Shown here piece by piece: positions 1-8,263 of a stretch of 29,830 nt of DNA. Source of the stretch: a bacterium (GTDB lineage Bacteria; Spirochaetota; UBA4802; UBA5550); NCBI GenBank assembly GCA_024224995.1, contig JAAENB010000767.1:1-29830 (forward strand). Reading direction: 5' to 3'. A program made the translations under genes and the position numbers. Below the pieces are notes generated by a model that was not told the DNA's origin, ran no database searches, and worked only from the letters and a program-made list of their open reading frames with translations. Position 1 is the first letter of the stretch; each line of letters starts with the position of its first letter.

Positions 1-518
1 TCTTCAAAGATGGTCGGGGCAAAGGGATTATCGAACTGCATAATTTTTGAAGGCCGCAGGGCGTGACAACCGTAATGAGCCGCGACTTTTAAACCTGTTT
101 GCGGCTGCTGAACACGGGCTTTGATTGTGTCAAGTCCCACGTCATGAGCAAGAACACTAAAAATGTGCTTTATTTCCGTAGTACCGCTCCAGGTCAGTTT
201 TTCTTTTCCCAGCTCACTGTTTATCTCTGTTCGTAATGATTCATTTTCTTTAAGCCAGTGATTGGCGTGTTTCAGGCTTCCGAAGCAGCATTTACAAGGG
301 GTAACAATATCCAGGCCCTGTTTTTCAGCCAGGGCCATATTCCTGGCTGCTGAAAGAATATATGATTCAAAATGAAAATCACGATTGGGATATCCACAGC
401 AATTAAAATCAAGAGCTGCCAGGTCAACTCCAAAGGTCTTGAAAATAGCTTTGGTTGATTCTCCGTACTGTTCAAGATAATAAGGGATCTTGCATCCCAT
501 GAATATTGCAAATTTCAT
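1..518 (-). CDS. hdrB: HdrB-like heterodisulfide reductase subunit B, CCG domain protein (3' end cut by window)
   Basis: The frame opens at ATG 518 behind AGGAG and runs off the window edge, giving 172 visible residues. It starts MKFAIFMGCKIPYYLEQYG. The first cysteine-rich CCG domain is clear: C9, CCG at about residues 41-43, and a later CKCCFGSL at about 75. A second CCG domain begins with HYGCHALRP near the edge. In the HdrB/GlpC/LutA family these domains hold a non-cubane [4Fe-4S] cluster or act in disulfide or quinone-linked electron transfer. It lies 23 bp after the cytochrome b/HdrC gene and closes the glpAB operon as seen here. It probably supplies the CCG module that a classical GlpC carries itself. 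The family call is firm; the partner role is inferred from gene order. Confidence 0.87.
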   Translation of the reverse strand, partial: MKFAIFMGCKIPYYLEQYGESTKAIFKTFGVDLAALDFNCCGYPNRDFHFESYILSAARNMALAEKQGLDIVTPCKCCFGSLKHANHWLKENESLRTEINSELGKEKLTWSGTTEIKHIFSVLAHDVGLDTIKARVQQPQTGLKVAAHYGCHALRPSKIMQFDNPFAPTIFE

Positions 519-541
519 AATATATGGCTCCTGTTTACTTA

Positions 542-2212
542 TTAGCTCTTTTTTCTCAAGTGTTCATAGGCGAGATTTTTTAATTCATACATAATATCTG
601 CCACTGGTATGCCCTGGGGACAGTTTTCCTGGCACTGGTAACAGGTGGTGCAGTCCCATGCCATCCTGGTGTTTGCCGCTATGTCTTTGAGCCCCATACG
701 AAGCAGGTTCATGACTTTTTGAGGAGCAACATCAACTCCCTTGTCCGAGGTGCAGGCTGCTACGGGACACACATTTGAACAGGTCTGGCACTGAATACAT
801 ACCGAAAAGGTATCGGCTCTGTCCGTAAGGTTAAGGTGACCGGGACCGGAAAATCGTGGGGATATTTTATCTTTTATTTCATCGGCCCATTCTGCCGCGT
901 TCTTTTCTTTCATCCATACATGAGGAAGCGGGTGGCCTTTGCTTTCCAGTTCTTTTTTGGACACGAGCCATTGATCCTGCAGGTTTATGGCTGTTGGACA
1001 AAATTCAGTACACTTATAACAGCTGGTACAAATAAAAGCTCCTTCCGAAATAGCCTTGAGATCTGCCTCGCTGAATTCTTTTCCCCTGGTCATTGCGTTG
1101 ATTGTAGCGAGTTTTTTCGCCGGGAGTATCTCTTCATTGCCCAGCATCCGGTAAACCGGGGCTACGGAACAGCGGCTGTTGCAGGTGCCGCAGTTAACAC
1201 AGGCATCAAGCTCAAGAGCCCGTCGTGTTGCCGCGTTCGCGGGATTTATTTTTTGAGGATCTATCATCTCATTGGCAATAATGTTTATTGGATCTGAAAT
1301 GAGATGAAAGAATTTGCTAAAAGGAAGCCATGCCAGCCCAATGAAACAGGCAATAACATGGACCCAATAGATCCAGATGTCGGCCCGGGCTTCATTTGAA
1401 TAGCCAGCCAGTGGTTTTAACACCGATGCCACGGGGTGTGAAATAAAGGCCGCGCCAGGCCTGGTGTGGCAAACCGCGCAGTTGTCTTCATGGCTTACTT
1501 TTCCTTCATCAAGAAGGGTTTTATTTGCAAGATCCTGTTTTGTTATATCGGAAAAGACCACATCAAATTCTTTTGCCCAGTGTACTTTGAGGGGTTTTAT
1601 TTCTTCCGGTTCCTTTAGAATGGAATAATCCTGTATCATCCTGTCGAAAACGGGAGCCGAAGTGATCTTGGATGCCTCAAGAAGAAATCCGCTGAGCATA
1701 ATCACAGCGACTATGAACATAATGAATTTATCGTTAAGGGTATTGCGTAAAAATCCTTTTTGAGCTCTTGCTCGTCGAAAAATAGCAAGTGCGACACCAA
1801 CAATGACCATTAGACCAAAAAGGTTCCGCAGGAACATAAAAGGATTTAAAGTAGAAGAATAGTCAGCGAATAATTTTACCGTGATAATTCCATCCAGCGC
1901 ATGCATAAGGAGAAGAAGCATGAATCCGACAAAGATAAAAACATGTGTAATCCAGCGCAGAAAGTTATGTTTTAATATCCGGGTCTGGAAAATAACATCA
2001 AAAATAAGCGCTTTAAAGAAAAGGAGAATTTTTGGGCTAAAAATAAGTACAATAGATCCTTTCAGAGCGGAAAAAAATCTTTTACCCGGGGAATATTCCG
2101 CGTCTTCCGATCCGGTCTTGATTATAAACCACCGCCCAATACGGTATAGTAGTCCAATAAGGCAGATTATAAGTGATATATACAGCATGATTCTAAAGAG
2201 CGATGGATTCAT
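542..2212 (-). CDS. Membrane cytochrome b (NarI/HdrE-like) fused to two tandem HdrC-type 2x[4Fe-4S] modules
   Basis: This 556-residue protein has about five membrane segments in its first 310 residues. Four histidines sit in or beside them (H90, H103, H285, H303) and look like bis-histidyl heme b ligands of the NarI/HdrE type. Between segments 4 and 5 lies a CAVCH motif (C245, C248, H249), a possible single heme c site. The cytoplasmic half holds four CxxCxxCxxxC clusters: C338-C348, C395-C405, C472-C482 and C521-C531, that is two HdrC-like ferredoxin domains in series. There is no CCG domain; the next gene provides it. The ATG at 2212 lies 5 bp after the glpB stop, so translation is probably coupled. 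The likely role is passing electrons from GlpAB to menaquinone. The protein replaces GlpC in this operon. Confidence 0.85.
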   Translation of the reverse strand: MNPSLFRIMLYISLIICLIGLLYRIGRWFIIKTGSEDAEYSPGKRFFSALKGSIVLIFSPKILLFFKALIFDVIFQTRILKHNFLRWITHVFIFVGFMLLLLMHALDGIITVKLFADYSSTLNPFMFLRNLFGLMVIVGVALAIFRRARAQKGFLRNTLNDKFIMFIVAVIMLSGFLLEASKITSAPVFDRMIQDYSILKEPEEIKPLKVHWAKEFDVVFSDITKQDLANKTLLDEGKVSHEDNCAVCHTRPGAAFISHPVASVLKPLAGYSNEARADIWIYWVHVIACFIGLAWLPFSKFFHLISDPINIIANEMIDPQKINPANAATRRALELDACVNCGTCNSRCSVAPVYRMLGNEEILPAKKLATINAMTRGKEFSEADLKAISEGAFICTSCYKCTEFCPTAINLQDQWLVSKKELESKGHPLPHVWMKEKNAAEWADEIKDKISPRFSGPGHLNLTDRADTFSVCIQCQTCSNVCPVAACTSDKGVDVAPQKVMNLLRMGLKDIAANTRMAWDCTTCYQCQENCPQGIPVADIMYELKNLAYEHLRKKS

Positions 2213-2217
2213 GGTTA

Positions 2218-3513
2218 TTATTTATTCTCCTTTTTGATACCGTTTACTGCTGCGTACGCGGTGGCGATTGCCAGCCCGGCTCCGCATTTCATACGCTTCC
2301 AATCCTGGTGTGCCAGGATTGATCCGGCTGCGTAAAGATTTTCAAATGCCGGTTTTCCTGACGCGTTCAGGGGACGGAAATTATTGTCAATTTCCAACCC
2401 GGCTTTATCTACCGGGTGTCCCGACGGATCAAGGAATTTAACCGTATGCCAGTCATTCCGGTGTCCCGGCTGAGTTACGGGCAGGTCAAAGATCGCTTCC
2501 CTGATCCGGACCCTGTCCGCGATGAGTCCTTTTCCAAGGAACCGGCCGCTGGCAAGAATAATTGCTTTTGCTTTTATGGACCGGCCGGTATCGCCAACCT
2601 CTATAATAAAACTGCCCCCTTCTTCGGTAACACTGGTAACCGTACCGGGAAAGACCTGTTTAACACCGGTTCCGGGCAGGTTCGCTTCGAATACTTCTTT
2701 TAACCGAAGGCCCGGCACTGATGTCGGCATGGTTGGTATCTCAAAAACCGGGACTCCAATCTCTTTTTCCAGGTGATCAATTATTATTTTAGTCCGGTTT
2801 ATTCCCAGCATTGCAGGCAGGCCAATGTATTTTTCGTCTTTAAGATTCGCTTTGATCTGCTCAGCAAGCTTTATCCTGGCTCCGGGTAATTCCAGAGCCC
2901 TGGCAAGATGGGCAATATAAAGATCTTTTTTATTTTCAGAACCGGGAAAGGGGATGGTCAGGGCACGGAGAGAAGGCCACCGGGAGCCTGCGGTTTCCGT
3001 TACCTGGAGCGCGCTGAATTCTTTTAGCCCCTGAAATCCCACTATGAGGCAGGGAGCCTTTTCTGCCAGGGCCGTAACTCCGGGTTTCATGGTGTAGGGA
3101 ACGCAGTACGTATGTTTGATCGTGCCCTGGGCCGTTAGCAGTTCAAGATTTTTATCTTTTTCATAATAGTATGAATAGCCCGCATCCGTAAAAAAGCCCA
3201 GCATTTCCTCTATCGATTTTTGAATATCTTCTTTTGATATCCTGGCATATGGATGTTCCGGACTATCCTTAACCAGGGCGTCTATGGCTTCCCAGGGATT
3301 TTCCCATATCTTTTTATCCTGAATGGGATGAACCGCCATGAGGTCTATCAGGCTGCTGGAGAAGATGAGACCACCGTCGATATTTCCAACTTGAACAGTA
3401 GAGATGCCTCGTTTGGCCGCGAATACTGAAGCAGCCATACCTGTCATACCGGCGCCAATAACAGCCAGATCGCAGTCGATTCTTCCTTGTTGTGCATTTT
3501 TGAGTTCGGACAT
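2218..3513 (-). CDS. glpB: Anaerobic glycerol-3-phosphate dehydrogenase subunit B
   Basis: This is a flavoprotein with an N-terminal Rossmann motif (CDLAVIGAGMTGMAASVFAA) and a C-terminal FAD-closing segment (LYAAGSILAHQDW, then CGAGLAIATAYAA). Length and layout fit GlpB, which is about 420 residues in E. coli; here it is 431. I start it at ATG 3513, one base after the glpA stop and behind GGGGAA. An in-frame TTG at 3540 and ATG at 3525 would overlap glpA and lack a better ribosome site. In known systems GlpB carries FMN or FAD and links GlpA to the iron-sulfur subunit. The glpA-glpB-cytochrome/HdrC-hdrB order supports one membrane-associated complex. Confidence 0.88.
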   Translation of the reverse strand: MSELKNAQQGRIDCDLAVIGAGMTGMAASVFAAKRGISTVQVGNIDGGLIFSSSLIDLMAVHPIQDKKIWENPWEAIDALVKDSPEHPYARISKEDIQKSIEEMLGFFTDAGYSYYYEKDKNLELLTAQGTIKHTYCVPYTMKPGVTALAEKAPCLIVGFQGLKEFSALQVTETAGSRWPSLRALTIPFPGSENKKDLYIAHLARALELPGARIKLAEQIKANLKDEKYIGLPAMLGINRTKIIIDHLEKEIGVPVFEIPTMPTSVPGLRLKEVFEANLPGTGVKQVFPGTVTSVTEEGGSFIIEVGDTGRSIKAKAIILASGRFLGKGLIADRVRIREAIFDLPVTQPGHRNDWHTVKFLDPSGHPVDKAGLEIDNNFRPLNASGKPAFENLYAAGSILAHQDWKRMKCGAGLAIATAYAAVNGIKKENK

Positions 3514-3514
3514 A

Positions 3515-5077
3515 TTATTCCCCATATAGATCGTGGCCAAAGAGCCCGCAGTGCATAGCTTCCATTAATTCCGCCTGGACCATTTGATCGCCCCAGAGAA
3601 TTGAGTCTATTCCTTTCCAGCGCTCACGGAAAAAGAGAACAAGATCCTTAAGCCCTTGCTCATCTTTCATGTGCTTCCGTTCGTATAAATAGGCCGCAAT
3701 CCTGGCTCCACAAAACGCTCCCTGGCAGGAACCTCTTCCCACCCGGCTTCGGAATCCAATATCTACAATCTTTGGCTCTTCGTTATTTTTATATAATGAT
3801 TCTATAATTTCATCAATAGCTTTTTTAGAAACCATTTCACAGTCACAAAAAAGAACATCATCGGGATCATGCTTTCTCATCCATTGACGGGGAGAAAGTG
3901 CCGGTTCTGTCCACTCACAGTCATCAATCATAGGAAGCGGTTCAACAGCAGTTAAACAGGGCCTGGTATTGCCGAGACGCTTGCATACCATGTCTGCTGT
4001 TCGTTCCGCCATCATCCGGTAAGTCGTAAGTTTTCCGCCTGTTATGGTAATAAAATTATCCAGGTCGTCTTCGTCATGGTCGAGCAGAGAAAATCCCCGG
4101 CTTAAAGAACGCGCGTCCCCGGAACGGGAGCCAACCAGCGGCCGCACCCCGGAAAAGGCCCGGATGTAACGGATCTGTTCCAACATGGGTATCATGGCGG
4201 CGCTTTCACTTACGATTTCATCGGCCTCTTCAATAGTCGGGTACACATTGTTCAGATCCTTGATGGTGGTAGAGGTGGTCCCCAGAACAGAGACCGTGCC
4301 CCCGGGTACCAGGATATCGGCATTGGAGGGCGGCCGTAATCGGTTTACTATTCGTGTAGTTATTCTGTCATTTGATATTAGAAGGGTGCCTTTTGAATAA
4401 ACAACATTTATTTCTGCTTTCGCAAGGGCTGCCACTTCCGCTGCCCAGGCTCCTGCCGCGTTAACAATTTGTTCAGCCTCAATCAGAACCTCTTCCCCGG
4501 TTTCGGTATTCTGCAAACGGGCAAGGGTTATTTCTCTATTGCTGATCTCAAAACCAACAACTTTCGTTCTTCGCAAAAGAGTCGATCCCAGGCTCCGGGC
4601 CTGGCTTACGTTTTCAAGTGCCAGTTTAAAAGGATCAATTGAAGCATCCTCTACCAGGTACGCGGCAATAGCCTTTTCCGATATTACCGGCTCAAGCTCC
4701 CTGGCTTCAGCAACGCTTATTTTTTTACAGGGAACGCCGCTCTGTTCACAGTATGTTGGATAATCGGCTACAAATTTTTCATCATCGCCCTCAACAGCCA
4801 CGAAGATCCCGCCTGTATTATCAATCAATTGAGGGGCCAGTTTTTTTAGAATATCGCCCTCTTCTTTACATTCCCGCGCGGAAGACTGGTCATTTGAGAC
4901 GTATCTGCCTCCACTATGGAGTAATCCGTGGTTGCCGCCCGAGGCTCCGGCATTGAGATCATCTTGTTCTACCAGGATACAGTTAACTCCGCGCAACGCC
5001 AGGTCACGAAAAATTCCCGTACCTGTTGCTCCGCCGCCAATTATCAATACCTGGGTTTTTAATGCCTGGTTTCCCAA
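3515..5077 (-). CDS. glpA: Anaerobic glycerol-3-phosphate dehydrogenase subunit A, with C-terminal BFD-like [2Fe-2S] domain
   Basis: This 520-residue protein oxidises sn-glycerol-3-phosphate to dihydroxyacetone phosphate. An FAD-binding motif opens it (VLIIGGGATGTGIFRDLALR). The family signature GNHGLLHSGGRYV follows at about residues 48-60, and ITGGKLTTYRMMAE at about 345-358. The C-terminus is a BFD-like domain with C411, C413, C451 and C456. The start is unusual: a TTG at 5077, supported by a perfect AGGAGG seven bases upstream and by the FAD motif beginning directly after. It is the first gene of the operon and has a putative promoter at 5209-5236. Confidence 0.93.
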   Translation of the reverse strand: MGNQALKTQVLIIGGGATGTGIFRDLALRGVNCILVEQDDLNAGASGGNHGLLHSGGRYVSNDQSSARECKEEGDILKKLAPQLIDNTGGIFVAVEGDDEKFVADYPTYCEQSGVPCKKISVAEARELEPVISEKAIAAYLVEDASIDPFKLALENVSQARSLGSTLLRRTKVVGFEISNREITLARLQNTETGEEVLIEAEQIVNAAGAWAAEVAALAKAEINVVYSKGTLLISNDRITTRIVNRLRPPSNADILVPGGTVSVLGTTSTTIKDLNNVYPTIEEADEIVSESAAMIPMLEQIRYIRAFSGVRPLVGSRSGDARSLSRGFSLLDHDEDDLDNFITITGGKLTTYRMMAERTADMVCKRLGNTRPCLTAVEPLPMIDDCEWTEPALSPRQWMRKHDPDDVLFCDCEMVSKKAIDEIIESLYKNNEEPKIVDIGFRSRVGRGSCQGAFCGARIAAYLYERKHMKDEQGLKDLVLFFRERWKGIDSILWGDQMVQAELMEAMHCGLFGHDLYGE

Positions 5078-5208
5078 AAGAGGCCTCCTTTAAAGACAGT
5101 TCAAAGTATATGTACACTTTTTGCGTCAATACGTATAAAAAATTACGTAATCATTTTTTTAAGAAGTGTTTTTGCTGTCAATATAAAAAATCACAATTCA
5201 GGTATATT

Positions 5209-5236
5209 ATTTTACATATTTGAAATATTTTGTCAA
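5209..5236 (-). promoter_or_regulatory. Putative sigma-70 promoter of the glpAB-hdr operon
   Basis: On the minus strand, TTGACA (5236-5231), a 16-base spacer and TAAAAT (5214-5209) precede glpA, giving a leader of about 130 bases. Two further TTGAC-type boxes lie closer to the gene with poor -10 partners. The leader also holds an ACGTAT/ATTACGT dyad at about 5132-5148 that could be an operator. The rest of 5078-5360 shows nothing I can call a gene. Confidence 0.5.
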
Positions 5237-5360
5237 GTTAATTCGAGGCAGGTAAAAGGGATATTACCGGCATAATGCTGTCCCCTGTACCATTGGAAAG
5301 ATTGCGCGGTCAGAATCGGCTATTACTATCGTTGGGTTGTACATTTGCAGAGTCACGGCA

Positions 5361-7109
5361 CTAGTGCTTCATGTCGATCAGTATACATTTCTCCACATCC
5401 GGCTGAGTACAGAAAAAAGTCTTGTATTTTGGTGTGGATTCAACTTCAAGTTCTTTTAATTTTTTGAGTCGATTCTCATTGAAGTCTTTTATCTCAGTGA
5501 GATTCTTGAGACTATCTTTTAGCGATCCCCCGTTTTTTAAGACGGTTGCTGTGACGCGAAAATCGGGGAACGTTTGTTTTTTGAGTATTTTATTTTTCAT
5601 TGTAGCTATAGAACTTTTGTAACTACCTAAACAAGAGTTCTGCTGTGGCAACGGCATTATCATCCAGATATCATCTCCAGTGGAATAGATGGAAAAGTCA
5701 GGTTTATTTGCTGACTTATTGCATTTGACAAGTAACTTAGCAAACTTGCCGGTAACTTTTTTTAGACCACTGTAAAATTGTTTAGCTACCAGTTTTTCCT
5801 TTGCGTTTGCTTTTTGAAAATAGTCGTGTGCTATCTTTTCCGGAAGATCCTTTTTGTTGAAGTCTTCTTTTTGAAAGTACTCCAGCCATATTTTGAAGGG
5901 TTCAAAGCCGAGTCCTCCAGCATTCTTGAGATCGATTGAAATGACCAATGATTGTTTTGCTCTTCGGAGTATTTCTATTGTTTGAGAATTAGATATTATT
6001 TCGGACAAAAAACCGGGTAAGAACTTATCATTTTCGTAAAGTTTCAGTAGACCAGGGGGTTTTTTAAGAAATTGTATTTTTTTATTCTTCGGTAGTATTT
6101 TGATAAGATTTCCAGGTTGATTGCCGAGCCATTCAAGTATTAAGCTGCTATCTTCTATTAATTCATTGCGTTCGTCGGTTTTCCAGTGCATCCCGAAACG
6201 TAAGGGACCTTTCAGAGAGGCAGCCAGCCGATATTTGTCTTTAAGGGCTTGCGTACTGCTCATATTTACACCATGCTTCTCTTCGAGCCACGATAGTAAT
6301 TCCTTATCATCTTTTTTCCTTAAAGCTTTGAAGGTCTCACCGGTAATGCCGGTAAAATTTATCAACTCTTCTATTGGTAAATTTTTGATATCAATTTTCC
6401 TATACCGTTCCCGCATTTTAACCAGGCGATTCCACATTGAGTCCTCCAGGTCGCCGTAATCGGAAGTACTGGCTAAGAGTTTCGAGCTTCTGTAGTGATA
6501 TCCCTGGCTAGCCTTAACAAGCTTCGCCAATTTTGTATAGTCCAAGATATTGTTTTTCTTAAGCCATTCACCGCCGGGCGGGTACTTCTTGAAGCTCTGT
6601 TTTATAAATTCCAGTGCTTCATTGGGCATGTCCACTGTCTGGACCTTATCGGCATCAGGTAAAACGACAAAAGTTCTGTAATTGGTCCGGTAGGTCTTAG
6701 GAAATTTTTGTTTTAGATGAAAAAAACTGTCTGAAATAATTCTTTCTGTATGTTGAGGTGAAACTATATTATTCAGTTTTTTCAGAAACTGTAGATCGAT
6801 GAGAACTTTTTTTATTTTTTGATTCTTGTAAAGATGATGGTGTGCTGCCAGTAACATCAGTTCAGATTCAAGCCTGATGCGAACATAGTTCTGGAAATTT
6901 TGACGATATTCCGGGCAGGACTGATCATCCCATGGAGCAGACCCTTGTATAACCTGATTGATTTTATAATCCAGGTAGATCCTTTGTTCTGCTGTTGGTG
7001 GTGTATTTTTTTCCCAGTTCTGGAAGATCTCGCATATTTCAGATCCATAGATGGTGCCGCACATAATAAAATATATAATTACACAGTATGAATATTTAGA
7101 AATTTTCAT
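5361..7109 (-). CDS. Exported protein of unknown function with a possible degenerate palm/GGDEF-like C-terminal domain
   Basis: I do not recognise this 582-residue protein as a family. It starts with a signal peptide-like segment (MKISKYSYCVIIYFIMCG, likely cut after IYGS) and is lysine-rich. Residues 387-560 resemble the core of a nucleotidyl-cyclase palm fold: a hydrophobic strand with aspartate, LVISIDLKNAGG (D393); a helix-rich stretch; the turn FSIYSTGDDIWMIMP (GDD at 478-480), in the place of GGDEF or Cas10 GGDD; then a strand VTATVLKNGGS and a helix rich in Lys and Glu. This is an eye-read analogy, not a proven homology. Catalysis outside the cytoplasm would lack nucleotide substrate, so a structural or binding role is more likely if the fold is right. 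It has its own leader and is transcribed away from the GH16 gene. Confidence 0.6.
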   Translation of the reverse strand: MKISKYSYCVIIYFIMCGTIYGSEICEIFQNWEKNTPPTAEQRIYLDYKINQVIQGSAPWDDQSCPEYRQNFQNYVRIRLESELMLLAAHHHLYKNQKIKKVLIDLQFLKKLNNIVSPQHTERIISDSFFHLKQKFPKTYRTNYRTFVVLPDADKVQTVDMPNEALEFIKQSFKKYPPGGEWLKKNNILDYTKLAKLVKASQGYHYRSSKLLASTSDYGDLEDSMWNRLVKMRERYRKIDIKNLPIEELINFTGITGETFKALRKKDDKELLSWLEEKHGVNMSSTQALKDKYRLAASLKGPLRFGMHWKTDERNELIEDSSLILEWLGNQPGNLIKILPKNKKIQFLKKPPGLLKLYENDKFLPGFLSEIISNSQTIEILRRAKQSLVISIDLKNAGGLGFEPFKIWLEYFQKEDFNKKDLPEKIAHDYFQKANAKEKLVAKQFYSGLKKVTGKFAKLLVKCNKSANKPDFSIYSTGDDIWMIMPLPQQNSCLGSYKSSIATMKNKILKKQTFPDFRVTATVLKNGGSLKDSLKNLTEIKDFNENRLKKLKELEVESTPKYKTFFCTQPDVEKCILIDMKH

Positions 7110-7170
7110 ATGATTGCCTTTTTTTTAAAATGGATTTATTTTTTAGAAAAATTTATCTACAATATATAAA

Positions 7171-7200
7171 TATATATGTATATATATTTAAAATAGTCAA
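7171..7200 (-). promoter_or_regulatory. Weak putative promoter for the 5361-7109 gene
   Basis: On the minus strand, TTGACT (7200-7195) is followed after 18 bases by TATATA in a very AT-rich tract. The AT-richness makes chance matches likely. Confidence 0.3.
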
Positions 7201-7269
7201 GTTTTTTTCCCCTTAAATTGCTATTCCGGAAAGTGATGACAATTCTTTAAATTACAGCCATATTATTTA

Positions 7270-7298
7270 TTGACAAAAGCATCATTTTTGAGTATATT
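7270..7298 (+). promoter_or_regulatory. Sigma-70 promoter of the GH16 gene
   Basis: TTGACA (7270-7275), exactly 17 bases, then TATATT (7293-7298), a near-consensus promoter. Transcription should begin near 7305, about 35 bases before the GH16 start codon. Confidence 0.75.
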
Positions 7299-7339
7299 AA
7301 ATTAAAAAAGGACCAACGAGAGACGCGGAGCGTGGAATA

Positions 7340-8257
7340 ATGCGAGTGGCCAGGCAATTTAATATCAAACATATTCTTATCTTTTCTTTGCTTATAACAT
7401 ATATCGGTACTACCTGTGCCGACAAGAGCAGTTCTTCGGGAAATACCCTGTCCGGCAGTGATATACCGTACCCGGTAAAACCGGAAGAAACAAAACTGGC
7501 TTTTTTCTATTCCGATTCGGATATTACTGTAGATTTCGCGTCCGATAACTTTGAAATTATTCCCTATATGGACCGGAAACCCCGGTTGGATTACGATTTT
7601 ATTGGAACGCGATGGCACAAAAAATTTTCAATGGACAGGATCTGGATCAGGTCAAAGCGGCGTGGCCCCTGGAGGAACCGGTTCCAATACGCGAACCTGG
7701 AATGTACTGAGGAATATAAAGGAATTCCCGGTGGATTTATTCATTTAAAAATTAAGGCGGGAAAAAGATCTGCGGCTGAGTTTCTTTCCCGGCAAAATGA
7801 TTATTTCTACGGACGGTATGAAGCCCGGCTCAAACCTTCGTCAGTTCCTGATTGCGTAAACGCCTTTTTTATTATGGACCCCAACAATAAAGGAGAGGAG
7901 ATCGATATAGAATTTCTCACCAATGAATTTGGCAAGTATACCGGAAAGGTTCACTTCGTTCTCCATCCGCATAAAAATTTACCGCCTAACCTGTATCACC
8001 GGATTGTTGATTTGAATTTTAACCCGGCAGCAGATTTTCATACCTATGGCTTTACCTGGTCAAAAGAAAAAATTGAATTTTATGTTGATGATAAAATTAC
8101 GGCAGAGTTTTTAGCGTCCCAGGGGGCTCCGGTAAAAAAAAGCCCCGGAAGTATTTATCTTAACGTCTGGTCCGGAAATTCTCAATGGGGCGGCGGCCCG
8201 CCAAAGAAAAACGCCGTAATGGTGGTAGACCGGGTACGGTATTGGCCCGAAGAATAA
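7340..8257 (+). CDS. Exported glycoside hydrolase family 16 (beta-glucanase-like)
   Basis: This 305-residue protein has a hydrophobic leader (ILIFSLLITYIGTTC) ending in a cysteine at residue 26 that could be lipidated, although the lipobox is loose. The GH16 active-site motif EIDIEF is intact: E187 (nucleophile), D189 and E191 (acid/base). Downstream are the family strands FHTYGFTWSKEKIEFYVDD and a C-terminal aromatic strand (YLNVWSGNSQWGGG). GH16 enzymes cut beta-1,3, beta-1,4 or mixed beta-glucans and galactans; the substrate here cannot be read from sequence. The start at 7340 has GTGGAA upstream and fits the promoter at 7270. It converges on the ABC permease with only 6 bp between stop codons and no visible terminator. 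Confidence 0.9.
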   Translation: MRVARQFNIKHILIFSLLITYIGTTCADKSSSSGNTLSGSDIPYPVKPEETKLAFFYSDSDITVDFASDNFEIIPYMDRKPRLDYDFIGTRWHKKFSMDRIWIRSKRRGPWRNRFQYANLECTEEYKGIPGGFIHLKIKAGKRSAAEFLSRQNDYFYGRYEARLKPSSVPDCVNAFFIMDPNNKGEEIDIEFLTNEFGKYTGKVHFVLHPHKNLPPNLYHRIVDLNFNPAADFHTYGFTWSKEKIEFYVDDKITAEFLASQGAPVKKSPGSIYLNVWSGNSQWGGGPPKKNAVMVVDRVRYWPEE

Positions 8258-8263
8258 GCCTGT

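Noticed and set aside
836..1297. 153-residue plus-strand open frame
   Set aside because: It is antisense to the cytochrome b/HdrC gene, whose cysteine motifs are intact, and has no ribosome site or family match.
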